A stretch of DNA of 5,487 nt from Cyanobacteria bacterium M_surface_7_m2_040 (GTDB lineage Bacteria > Cyanobacteriota > Cyanobacteriia > PCC-6307 > Cyanobiaceae). Positions within the stretch are counted from its first letter, which is position 1, and each line of letters opens with the position of its first letter. Location: positions 1 through 5,487 of the forward strand of contig VGPQ01000114.1 in NCBI GenBank assembly GCA_016882555.1, read 5' to 3'. A program made the position numbers and the translations under genes. A model generated the notes under the pieces. That model saw only the letters and a list, made by a program, of their open reading frames with translations, ran no database searches and was not told the DNA's origin. Below are positions 1 through 5,487 of this stretch, in pieces.

Positions 1-1109
1 GGCCCACCGGGGCCGTGGCGGCCCTGGCCCTCGCCGATGCGGGCTGGAACGTGCACCTGCACGATCCCAGCGGCCGGGAGCGGCTGCTGGCCCGTGAACG
101 GGCCTATGCCCTCACCCAGTCGAGCCGTCTGCTGCTGGCGCGCCTCCAGCTTTGGGAGGCCCTGGAGCCGGGTCTGGTGCCGTTCCAGCAACTGCAACTG
201 GCCGACCTGGGCAGCGGCGCCACCGGCGTCTGCTTCGCGGCTGCAGAGCTGGGGCTGGGAGCGGTGGGCTGGATCGCGCAGCACCATGCCTTGATGGGGC
301 CGCTGCTGCAGGCGCTGGAGCAGCATCCCGCCATCGAGCTCGACCTTGGTGCGGCCCAGCCCAATCCGGCTGCCCTGGCCACCACCCCCGACCTGATCGT
401 GGCGGCCGACGGCCCCCACTCGCCCAGCCGCGAGGCCCTGGGGATCGGCAGCTGGCGCTGGAGCTACGGCCAGCACTGCCTGACCGCCCAGGTGGACCTG
501 CGCGGCAGCGCACCCGATCAGGCCTGGGAACTGTTCAGACCCGAAGGCCCGCTGGCGCTGCTGCCCCTCGGCGGGCGGCGGGTGCAGCTGGTGTGGAGCG
601 CCGCACCCGAACGCTGCCGCCAGCTCCAGGAGCTGGGCGCCGATGCCTTTCTGGATCACCTGGCAGGCGCACTACCCGACCGCTTTCAGCCCGATCAGCT
701 GGCGGTGCGGGCGCAGAGCTTTGAGGTGGGGCTGGCCCTGGCCAGGCGGCTCCAGCGGGGTCGCACGCTGCTGGTGGGGGAAAGCGCCCACTGCAGCCAC
801 CCGGTGGGCGGCCAGGGGCTGAACCTCTGCTGGCGGGATGTGGCTGTGCTGCATCGCCTGGCCGGCCGGGTGAGCCAGCGACGGCTGCGCGCCGAAAGGC
901 TGCCGCGGCACTACGCCCTGCGGCGCTGGCCGGATCTGCTGCTCACCCTGGCCGCCACCGACCTGCTGGTGCGGATCTTTTCAAACCGCGCGCCCCTGCT
1001 GGTGCCCCTGCGCCGGCTGGCCCTCAACGGCCTGGCCCACTCCCGAGCCTTGCGGCACCTGAGCCTGGCGGTGATGACCCACGGTCCTTGCCGCCTCTGG
1101 CGCCGCTGA
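1..1109 (+). CDS. UbiH/VisC-like FAD-dependent monooxygenase, 5' end missing
   Basis: This is probably a flavoprotein hydroxylase of the UbiH/VisC/COQ6 group, which use FAD, NAD(P)H and O2 to hydroxylate aromatic or quinone precursors. The gene is cut by the window edge. The first full codon is at base 3, and the visible 368 residues open with PTGAVAALALADAGW, the second half of a GxGxxG Rossmann FAD motif. The GTG at base 15 lies inside that motif and is not the real start. By family length, only about 10-25 residues should be missing. An ADGPHSPSREALGI segment near visible residues 135-148 is the DG motif. GESAHCSHPVGGQGLNL at about 259-275 is the third FAD motif (usually GD or GN, here GE), followed by WRDV. 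The C-terminus is Arg/Leu-rich and may sit at the membrane. The substrate cannot be read from sequence; plastoquinone or another isoprenoid quinone is a guess. It may be co-transcribed with the small gene 13 bp downstream. Confidence 0.85.
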   Translation, partial: PTGAVAALALADAGWNVHLHDPSGRERLLARERAYALTQSSRLLLARLQLWEALEPGLVPFQQLQLADLGSGATGVCFAAAELGLGAVGWIAQHHALMGPLLQALEQHPAIELDLGAAQPNPAALATTPDLIVAADGPHSPSREALGIGSWRWSYGQHCLTAQVDLRGSAPDQAWELFRPEGPLALLPLGGRRVQLVWSAAPERCRQLQELGADAFLDHLAGALPDRFQPDQLAVRAQSFEVGLALARRLQRGRTLLVGESAHCSHPVGGQGLNLCWRDVAVLHRLAGRVSQRRLRAERLPRHYALRRWPDLLLTLAATDLLVRIFSNRAPLLVPLRRLALNGLAHSRALRHLSLAVMTHGPCRLWRR

Positions 1110-1122
1110 TCAGAGTGGGGCG

Positions 1123-1335
1123 ATGGTGATCAGCACCACCCCCCAGCCCCCCCCGGCACCGGCCCTGCTGCGTTACCTGCGGCAGCAGCTGGGGCTGAGC
1201 GAAAGCGCGCTCGCCCTGGGCCTGAAGCAGGCCGAGCAGGAGCAGGCCCCGCTGCCGGTGGTGCTGTGGCGCTTCGGGCTGATCAGCCTCGAGCAGCTCG
1301 ATGCCGTGTTCAGCTGGCAGGAGCAGCAACCCTGA
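1123..1335 (+). CDS. Small DUF2949-like protein
   Basis: A 70-residue soluble protein without signal peptide or membrane segment. The function is unknown. A Pro-rich N-terminus (residues 8-13) leads into helical segments: LLRYLRQQLGLSESALALGL (about 15-34), a polar Gln/Glu linker (35-42), and LPVVLWRFGLISLEQLDAVF (about 44-63). This matches the short cyanobacterial DUF2949 pattern as I recall it, with its typical PLPxVLWxxGL core. The ATG at 1123 follows a purine-rich GAGTGGGG stretch that may serve as a weak ribosome-binding site. The 13-bp gap to the monooxygenase stop suggests one transcript. The gene converges on the DUF2207 gene with only 17 bp between the stops. The C-terminal half also resembles half of an MshEN/GspE-N type motif, so a regulatory or nucleotide-sensing role is conceivable but unproven. 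Confidence 0.8.
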   Translation: MVISTTPQPPPAPALLRYLRQQLGLSESALALGLKQAEQEQAPLPVVLWRFGLISLEQLDAVFSWQEQQP

Positions 1336-1355
1336 GCCACGGGCAGGGGCGCTCA
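1333..1355. terminator. Possible bidirectional hairpin between convergent stops
   Basis: TGAGC (1333-1337) and GCTCA (1351-1355) form a 5-bp inverted repeat around a 13-nt GC-rich loop. Each arm contains one of the two convergent stop codons. There is no T-tract on either side, so intrinsic termination is doubtful. It is nevertheless the only candidate structure in the 17-bp gap, where both transcripts should end. Confidence 0.2.
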
Positions 1356-3128
1356 GAACCCGCCGACGCTGCCACCACCGAAGCCACCCCCCACGCCGCC
1401 GCCACCCCCGAAACCCGAGCCGCTGGAGCTGCTACGGGGTGCACTTTGCAGCACCTGCGCGGTGCTGCTGCAGAAACGGTCCAGATCGCCGCCAAAGCCA
1501 TCGGCATCAAACTCCCCCGCATACCAGCGCGGGGGTGAGGTCACCACTGCGGCGAACGCCTCACTCCAGCGGCGACTGAGACCAAAGGCCATGGCGTAGG
1601 GCAAGCCCCGCTCAAACTGCTCGGGCGTCAGCAGGGTGCGATCGATGCGGTCGCGATCCACCCGGGCGATGAACTCTCCATACCCCCGCACTTGCTCCAA
1701 CAGCCGCATGCCCTGCTGGGTGCGCCGGGGCATCAGCCAGCCGATGCCGGCAATCGCGGCAGCCGTGAGCGCCAGGCTGCTGATCGACAGGAGAGGGCCA
1801 AAGCCGAACTGCAGCTCCAGCCAGGGCGCCAAGGGTGGCCCCAGCCCCAACACAACCCCCGCGATCAGCCAGTAGACACGCCGGATGGTCTGCGGCCAAT
1901 GCCGAAAACACTGGCGAGCAATCAGGGCCTGCTGCACCTGCTGCTTCAGGCCCGGCACATGGGTGTAGAAGCTGTTTTCCAGGTCTTCGCTGCGCACGGC
2001 TTCGCCCACCCGGCCGATCGGGAACAGGGCCCCCAGCAGGCCATGTTCAAAGGGCCGCAGCTCGGGCCCCCAGTGCTGCGTGGCTCGCAGCAGGGTGAAG
2101 CGATACCGCGGCGGCAGGAACAAACCGCCGGCGCTGGTGCGTTCAATCATCAGGTAGCCGCGAATGGCCAGATCCACCAGCGTGGCCATCAGGTCGCGGC
2201 CATCGACGGCGTCATCGATCAGCGCACCCGCTTCAGCCGGTGCCAGGCCGGCTGGCGGCTCATAGAGCACCTGGATGGCCCGCTGCTGCGGATCCCGGCC
2301 CCACAGGTGCCACAGCATCAGCATCAGGGCGCAAGCCAGGAGAGGCAGCAGCACGATCCAATTGGCCAGCAGCCATTGCCCGGCGCGTTCAAGCCCACCT
2401 GGCTCGCGCACGATTCCCTTGTCGAAGGCCACGGCCACCGTGAGCCCCTCGTTCCACTGCAACGGCCTGGTGGTTTCGACCCGCACCTCATTGCCGCTGA
2501 TCGTGACCGCCGCATCGGCGCTGGCCGAGCCCGACGTGCCGGTGTAGGCGGCCGCTCGAATGCCGCGGCTGCCGAGAGGCAGCACGATCGTGGCTCCGGC
2601 TTGCTCAATGGGCACCTGCCGGTCGCTGCCGGTCACATTCCAATAGAACTCGTCGTGATCGGAGCCAAAGCGAATCGCGTGCTCCACGCGGTAGCGCAAC
2701 ACCGCCGTGCGGGTGCTGCCAGCGGCATTGGGGATGAAAATCCGCAACCGCCGCTCCCCCTCCTGCAGGCTTGACTCGCTGCGGTAGGGGGTGCCATCGG
2801 CCGCGGTGATCGATCGCATCTGCAAACCCAGCCGGTGGGCGGCACCACCGGGGGCACGGCTGATCACCGGAATCGAGCGCAACAAGCCCTGCCACGGTGC
2901 GCCTTCAAAGCGGGCGCGAATCGTTTCCTGCAGGGCCACGGCGCCACTGCGCAGCACCAGAGCCTGCACCTGCATCGACTCGAGCACCAGTTCCCGGCCG
3001 CCGGCTTCGGGAGCTGCCGTGGAGGATCCGGCCAACAGGGGAGGCTGCTGCAGCACCGCCACCAGCCCAAGGGCCAGCAGGCCCATCAGCAGGGCCAGCC
3101 AGCGGCGACCGCGGGGCTGACCCCGCAT
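1353..3128 (-). CDS. DUF2207 family membrane protein with Gly-rich tail
   Basis: A 591-residue predicted integral membrane protein. A basic N-terminus and hydrophobic segment (about 11-33) act as signal peptide or anchor. An extracytoplasmic domain follows (about 45-245), including [20 protein letters not shown] at 158-177, a hallmark of DUF2207 proteins. A membrane segment at about 253-275 ends in WHLWGRDP, another family signature. A cytoplasmic part contains [18 protein letters not shown] and [19 protein letters not shown] (289-326). Two further membrane segments lie at about 417-437 and 444-466. RGYGEFI and [18 protein letters not shown] follow, and the last 25 residues are Ser/Gly-rich, as is usual in the family. 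The biochemical function is unknown. The ATG overlaps the lemA stop (TGATG at 3130-3126 on the minus strand), and I see no Shine-Dalgarno just upstream, so translation is probably coupled to lemA. LemA and DUF2207 genes are frequent neighbours. Confidence 0.88.
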   Translation of the reverse strand: MRGQPRGRRWLALLMGLLALGLVAVLQQPPLLAGSSTAAPEAGGRELVLESMQVQALVLRSGAVALQETIRARFEGAPWQGLLRSIPVISRAPGGAAHRLGLQMRSITAADGTPYRSESSLQEGERRLRIFIPNAAGSTRTAVLRYRVEHAIRFGSDHDEFYWNVTGSDRQVPIEQAGATIVLPLGSRGIRAAAYTGTSGSASADAAVTISGNEVRVETTRPLQWNEGLTVAVAFDKGIVREPGGLERAGQWLLANWIVLLPLLACALMLMLWHLWGRDPQQRAIQVLYEPPAGLAPAEAGALIDDAVDGRDLMATLVDLAIRGYLMIERTSAGGLFLPPRYRFTLLRATQHWGPELRPFEHGLLGALFPIGRVGEAVRSEDLENSFYTHVPGLKQQVQQALIARQCFRHWPQTIRRVYWLIAGVVLGLGPPLAPWLELQFGFGPLLSISSLALTAAAIAGIGWLMPRRTQQGMRLLEQVRGYGEFIARVDRDRIDRTLLTPEQFERGLPYAMAFGLSRRWSEAFAAVVTSPPRWYAGEFDADGFGGDLDRFCSSTAQVLQSAPRSSSSGSGFGGGGGVGGGFGGGSVGGF

Positions 3129-3392
3129 CAGAAGCGAACGGCAGGCGCCTGACGCTCCTGCTCAGCGTCGAGTTCAAAGAATGGGCGGGGACCGAAGCCA
3201 AACCAACCCGCCACCAGATTGGAGGGAAACTGCTGCAGCGACGTGTTGTAGTCGCGCACGACGGCGTTGTAGTAACGGCGGGCATTTTGCAGGCTCTCTT
3301 CAACCTGCTGCAGGGACTCCTGCAGGGCGGTGAAGCTCTCCACCGCGCGCAATGCGGGATAGGCCTCGCTGAGGGCAAACAGTTGGCGCAGG

Positions 3393-3423
3393 GCGCCGCC
3401 CAGCTGGCTCTCCAGAGCGGCGC
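3393..3423. repeat. Inverted repeat with nested stem inside lemA
   Basis: GCGCCGC (3393-3399) pairs perfectly with GCGGCGC (3417-3423). CTGG (3404-3407) and CCAG (3412-3415) form a nested stem within the loop. In the lemA mRNA this begins 2 nt after the G6 run where the frame breaks. High GC makes chance stems common, so a function is uncertain. Confidence 0.4.
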
Positions 3424-3431
3424 GGCCCCCC

Positions 3432-3450
3432 GGATCACGGCCTGTGATCC
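3432..3450. repeat. Perfect 7-bp hairpin bracketed by homopolymer runs in lemA
   Basis: GGATCAC (3432-3438) and GTGATCC (3444-3450) are perfect inverted repeats around a 5-nt loop. A C6 run (3426-3431) lies directly on one side. A C5 run (3449-3453) overlaps the other arm. On the coding strand these are G6 and G5. The structure coincides with the lemA frame break and is a plausible site for polymerase slippage, a read error, or a local insertion or deletion. Confidence 0.5.
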
Positions 3451-3756
3451 CCCTGCCGCCGCCTGGGCGGCATTGCGCGCGTCGATCACCCGGGTCAGGG
3501 TCTCGGTTTCATGGCCGGCATAGCCGCGCACAGTTTCCACCAGGTTGGGAACCAGGTCGTAGCGCCGCTTGAGCTGCACGTCGATGTCGGACCAGGCGCC
3601 GGCCGCACCCACCCGCAGCTGCACCAGCCGGTTGTAGAGGGAAGCCAGCGCCAGGCCAGCCAGGGCCAGCAGCACCACCAGCACAAGCAAGGTCATGACA
3701 GCAGACAGGCAGCACAGCTGACGCTAGGCAGACCCAACGGCGCTGTCATTGCAGGC

Positions 3757-4287
3757 TCAGCCGTAGATGATCAGCGACTCAACCGGGTGGGGCTCGGGCA
3801 GGCGGCGGCGGCCGCCGAGGGCTGCCAGCTCGGCCACAAAGCCGAACCCGCAGAGGTTGCCGCCGGCAGCGGTTATTAGTTCGGCACAGGCGGCGGCGGT
3901 GCCGCCGGTGGCCAGCAGGTCATCCACCACCAGCACGCGGCCTCCATCGGCGAGGGCATCGCTCTGGATCTCGAGCCGGTCGCTGCCGTATTCGAGCTCG
4001 TAATCGACGCCGGTCACGGCGCCGGGAAGCTTGCCGGGCTTGCGCACCGGCACAAACCCCAGGCGCACGGCCGTGGCCAGGGCCGTGCCCACGATGAAGC
4101 CACGCGATTCGATGCCCACGATCAGATCGGGTTGGAGGCGATCACAGAGGACCCCCAACTGGCGGATCACCTCCTGCCAGCCATCGGGATCGCGCATCAG
4201 CGGTGTGAGGTCGCGAAACAGGATGCCGGGCTTGGGAAAGTCGGGGATCTCACGCACCAGGCCGCGCAGATCGATCGCGGTCGTCAT
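3757..4287 (-). CDS. apt: Adenine phosphoribosyltransferase
   Basis: A cytoplasmic purine-salvage enzyme converting adenine and PRPP to AMP and pyrophosphate. The 176-residue product has the usual APT length and all the recognisable blocks: [18 protein letters not shown] (14-31), [14 protein letters not shown] (58-71), VRKPGKLPG (81-89) with the LEY segment near 98-100, and the PRPP-binding motif [14 protein letters not shown] (118-131) with its two aspartates. The product ends in SLIIYG. The frame stays open 42 codons further upstream, but the ATG at 4287 is chosen because [11 protein letters not shown] begins family-like sequence and a GGAGG Shine-Dalgarno lies just ahead of it; the upstream extension is Arg/Ser-rich and antisense to the DUF3038-like gene. 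It is the first minus-strand gene here, 60 bp ahead of lemA, and may share its transcript. Functional linkage to lemA is not evident. Confidence 0.96.
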   Translation of the reverse strand: MTTAIDLRGLVREIPDFPKPGILFRDLTPLMRDPDGWQEVIRQLGVLCDRLQPDLIVGIESRGFIVGTALATAVRLGFVPVRKPGKLPGAVTGVDYELEYGSDRLEIQSDALADGGRVLVVDDLLATGGTAAACAELITAAGGNLCGFGFVAELAALGGRRRLPEPHPVESLIIYG

Positions 4288-4290
4288 GGA

Positions 4291-4296
4291 CCCTCC
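4291..4296 (-). promoter_or_regulatory. Ribosome-binding site of apt
   Basis: The minus strand reads GGAGGG, then 3 bases, then ATG at 4287. The strong anti-Shine-Dalgarno match, although a little close to the start, decides the start of apt against the longer open frame. Confidence 0.7.
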
Positions 4297-4301
4297 AGCA
4301 G

Positions 4302-4332
4302 GCAGCCATGGCATCATCGCAGCCATGGCATC
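4302..4332 (+). repeat. 14-bp direct repeat duplicating the start-codon region
   Basis: GCAGCCATGGCATC occurs at 4302-4315 and again at 4319-4332, a 17-bp period with a 3-base spacer. Each copy has an ATG in the same CCATGG context (4308 and 4325). Only the second is in frame with the DUF3038-like gene; the first opens a 24-codon reading frame ending at 4382. It looks like a short tandem duplication. Confidence 0.8.
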
Positions 4333-4849
4333 CCCGTCAGCCTCGCCACTGCCGCGCCGTGGCATCGAACGCCTCGACCTGATGCTGCTCTGCGCCGAGG
4401 CCCTCGACCTCAACGGTGCCGAAGCGATGCTGTGGCTGAGCGATGAGCTGGGCTACAGCGAGCTGCTGCCGGGCCGCGTGGAGCTGTGGAAGCGCCGCTG
4501 CCACAACCCCCTGCGCCGCCATGTGCGCCGGGGCAGCCTGAGCAGCGCCGAATCCGATGCCCTGATCCGCATTCTCTGCAACCAGGCCGATCGCCTCTAC
4601 CCGCTGCTACGGGCGCTGCTGTCGGCCCAGGAGCCCGCTGCTGTCTCGCAGCAGCGCTGGGCCCTGTTTGAAGACCGTCTCCACGAGCTGATCCGCGAAC
4701 GGCTGAACCCCCGCCGTGGCGGGGTGCAGCGCCTGCTCGATGGCGAGCAGGGCGCCGCCCAGCGGCGTCAGCTGATCCGGGCCATGGCCCTGGCGGCGGG
4801 GGCCGGCGGCTTTGAGCGCCTCAAGGCCAGCCTCATGGACGCCGCCTGA
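4325..4849 (+). CDS. DUF3038-like conserved cyanobacterial protein
   Basis: A 174-residue, probably soluble, mostly helical protein of unknown function. After a Ser/Pro-rich N-terminus (1-9) comes [20 protein letters not shown] (14-33), then [20 protein letters not shown] (41-60) and [20 protein letters not shown] (61-80). These match my memory of DUF3038: an LDLxGxEA block followed by a WxxRCxNPLRR block. Cys59, Arg64-65 and the Trp look conserved, but I see no catalytic signature. The C-terminal half is charged and helical with no membrane segment. The ATG at 4325 fits where homology should begin, but it has no clear Shine-Dalgarno. An in-frame ATG at 4286 would add 13 residues and overlap the apt start, so the start is less certain than the frame. 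The gene diverges from apt and lies 8 bp before the DUF4335-like gene. Confidence 0.82.
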   Translation: MASPSASPLPRRGIERLDLMLLCAEALDLNGAEAMLWLSDELGYSELLPGRVELWKRRCHNPLRRHVRRGSLSSAESDALIRILCNQADRLYPLLRALLSAQEPAAVSQQRWALFEDRLHELIRERLNPRRGGVQRLLDGEQGAAQRRQLIRAMALAAGAGGFERLKASLMDAA

Positions 4850-4857
4850 GTGAAGCG

Positions 4858-5454
4858 ATGAAACAGACCCTGCGTTTTGATCAGATCAGCTGCCGGCTGC
4901 AGGTGGAGGGGTTGCCCGACGTCTCGGCCGGGCAGGCCGGCGATGCCCTCGGGATCATCACCGGTTGGAGCCTGCAATGGGCTGGGAGGCCCGAGCTCGA
5001 GGGCAAGAAAGACCACCTGCTGGCCCTGATGCAAACGGTGCTGACCTATGCCCGGTTGCTGATCAGCGGCGCCCCGAGGGCCTTGAGCAGTGCCGAGCGC
5101 CCGGTGGAGCTGTCACCGACCGGCCCGGGCCTGCATCGGCTGCTGTTGCGCAGCAGCCAGCCCAACACGCCACCACTGGAGGTGCAGCTCGACGATGCCG
5201 AGCTGGCCGATCTGGTGCGGGTGCTCGACCAGCTGCGCCTGGATGCGCGGCTGCAGCTGCCGCTCGAGATCCCACCGCCGCTGCCCCTGCGGGGGCGTGA
5301 GCTGGCGGAGCGGATCCCCAAACGCCAGCGCTTCGCCGCCCCCGCCGCTGCCCTGCTGGTGCTGGGATTGAGCACGGCCGCAGCGCTGCTCTGGCCGCCC
5401 CCCAAACCGCTGCCGCCCCAACCCACCACGGGCAAGCTGGCCGCACCCCGTTGA
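4858..5454 (+). CDS. DUF4335-like protein with C-terminal membrane anchor
   Basis: A 198-residue protein of unknown function. The N-terminus (MKQTLRFDQISCRLQVEGLP) looks like a beta-strand pair, as in the cyanobacterial DUF4335 family that follows DUF3038 genes. Residues 30-70 hold a hydrophobic/helical segment around LGIITGWSLQWAGRPELEG and a helix HLLALMQTVLTYARLLISG. The middle (about 90-135) alternates strand and helix, with acidic DDAELADLVRVLDQLRLD. A Pro-rich linker (138-145) and basic KRQR (155-158) precede one hydrophobic segment (about 159-180), then a Pro-rich tail. The basic residues before the membrane segment suggest the large N-terminal domain is cytoplasmic. The ATG at 4858 is 8 bp after the previous stop, in a clear two-gene operon, with only a weak purine stretch ahead. 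The DUF assignment rests on recall of the family and on the gene order. Confidence 0.8.
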   Translation: MKQTLRFDQISCRLQVEGLPDVSAGQAGDALGIITGWSLQWAGRPELEGKKDHLLALMQTVLTYARLLISGAPRALSSAERPVELSPTGPGLHRLLLRSSQPNTPPLEVQLDDAELADLVRVLDQLRLDARLQLPLEIPPPLPLRGRELAERIPKRQRFAAPAAALLVLGLSTAAALLWPPPKPLPPQPTTGKLAAPR

Positions 5455-5466
5455 CGCCCGGCCTGG

Positions 5467-5487
5467 GCTCAGCACACTGGGCTGAGC
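5467..5487 (+). terminator. Hairpin after the DUF4335-like gene, probable terminator cut by window edge
   Basis: GCTCAGC (5467-5473) and GCTGAGC (5481-5487) are a perfect 7-bp inverted repeat with a 7-nt loop, starting 13 bases after the stop codon. The window ends at the last paired base, so neither stem extension nor a T-tract can be seen. Position and symmetry fit the end of the DUF3038/DUF4335-like operon. Confidence 0.5.

Larger units (their letters stand above)
3128..3696 (-). pseudogene. lemA: LemA family protein gene with an internal frameshift (may still be functional)
   Basis: Two LemA pieces lie in different frames. The 5' piece starts at 3696 with a hydrophobic anchor (residues 2-20), then LYNRLVQL and [20 protein letters not shown] (33-52) and [15 protein letters not shown], the classic LemA core. 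It holds frame to about residue 90 (near 3426). The 3' piece, from [20 protein letters not shown] near 3418 to the stop at 3128, carries the second half of the helical bundle, including [13 protein letters not shown] and [12 protein letters not shown]. One extra base near 3424-3455, for example a seventh G in the G6 run at 3426-3431, would join them into about 189 residues, a normal LemA length. As read, the 5' frame continues to 2905 with an unrelated Arg/Pro/Ser-rich tail (263 residues). LemA proteins are membrane-anchored helical bundles of uncertain role. A sequencing error, real mutation or recoding are all possible. apt lies 60 bp upstream. Confidence 0.85.

Noticed and set aside
15..37. 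GTG at 15 as start of the monooxygenase
   Set aside because: It falls inside the GxGxxG motif, whose in-frame beginning (P-T-G-A) is read from base 3, so the gene starts before the window.
1692..2774. 360-codon open frame on the plus strand
   Set aside because: It is antisense to the DUF2207 gene, whose protein has clear family signatures. The product is Gln/Arg/Pro-rich without recognisable domains, as expected from an open shadow frame in GC-rich DNA.
2905..3127. Continuation of the lemA 5' frame into the DUF2207 gene as a real 263-residue protein
   Set aside because: The tail after the break does not resemble LemA, while the true LemA C-terminal half is present in another frame with a normal stop.
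3697..3747. GACAGC / GCTGTC inverted repeat and small CAGC-ACA-GCTG hairpin between apt and lemA
   Set aside because: Arms are only 6 and 4 bp, the outer pair is 39 bp apart, and there is no T-tract or promoter-like element.
4031..4324. 98-residue N-terminal extension of the DUF3038-like gene
   Set aside because: It lies antisense over the conserved apt coding sequence and is Arg-rich with no family resemblance.
4288..4413. 42-residue N-terminal extension of apt
   Set aside because: The extension is Arg/Ser-rich, unlike APT proteins, overlaps the divergent DUF3038-like gene, and a GGAGG site directly precedes the internal ATG at 4287.
5046..5475. Long minus-strand open frames opposite the DUF4335-like gene
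   Set aside because: They are Arg/Ala/Gly-rich, overlap one another in different frames, and lack domain features; the plus-strand gene explains the region.
1..5487. HIP1 palindrome GCGATCGC as a cyanobacterial marker
   Set aside because: Only the CGATCG core occurs several times; I found no complete octamer, so it cannot support the organism assignment.

Overview
The window is a GC-rich, gene-dense stretch of bacterial chromosome. Three small proteins resemble families that I know only, or almost only, from cyanobacteria (DUF2949-, DUF3038- and DUF4335-like). With the strong GC bias, this points to a high-GC picocyanobacterium of the Cyanobium / Synechococcus type. That placement is inferred from recalled family patterns; no search was run. 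I see no mobile element, CRISPR array, tRNA or rRNA.

Layout. (1) Bases 1-1335, plus strand: the 3' part of a UbiH/VisC-like FAD monooxygenase, cut by the window edge inside its Rossmann GxGxxG motif, then a 70-residue DUF2949-like protein 13 bp downstream. (2) Bases 1353-4287, minus strand, read from right to left: apt (adenine phosphoribosyltransferase), a lemA-family gene, and a DUF2207 membrane protein whose ATG overlaps the lemA stop in a TGATG junction. (3) Bases 4325-5454, plus strand, diverging from apt: a DUF3038-like gene and a DUF4335-like gene 8 bp apart, followed by a hairpin that looks like the start of a terminator at the window edge. No stretch longer than about 60 bases lacks a gene.

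How the genes may work together. LemA and DUF2207 proteins often occur side by side and are both membrane-anchored, so they may form one envelope module of unknown function. The DUF3038/DUF4335 pair is a second uncharacterised unit, one soluble and helical, the other with a C-terminal membrane anchor. apt is purine-salvage housekeeping. The monooxygenase probably hydroxylates a quinone-type or other aromatic substrate.

The main anomaly is in lemA. Its first half and second half lie in different frames. The break falls at a perfect 7-bp hairpin bracketed by G5 and G6 runs (mRNA sense), with another stem just downstream. A one-base indel or sequencing/assembly error is the simplest explanation, but recoding is worth excluding because the shift also decides whether ribosomes reach the TGATG junction. 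Other points of interest are a 14-bp direct repeat (17-bp period) that duplicates the start-codon context of the DUF3038-like gene, a 37-bp divergent intergenic region, and a possible MshEN-like motif in the DUF2949-like protein. I found no convincing new multi-gene system such as a defence or biosynthetic island; the novelty lies in uncharacterised conserved genes and the lemA frame break.
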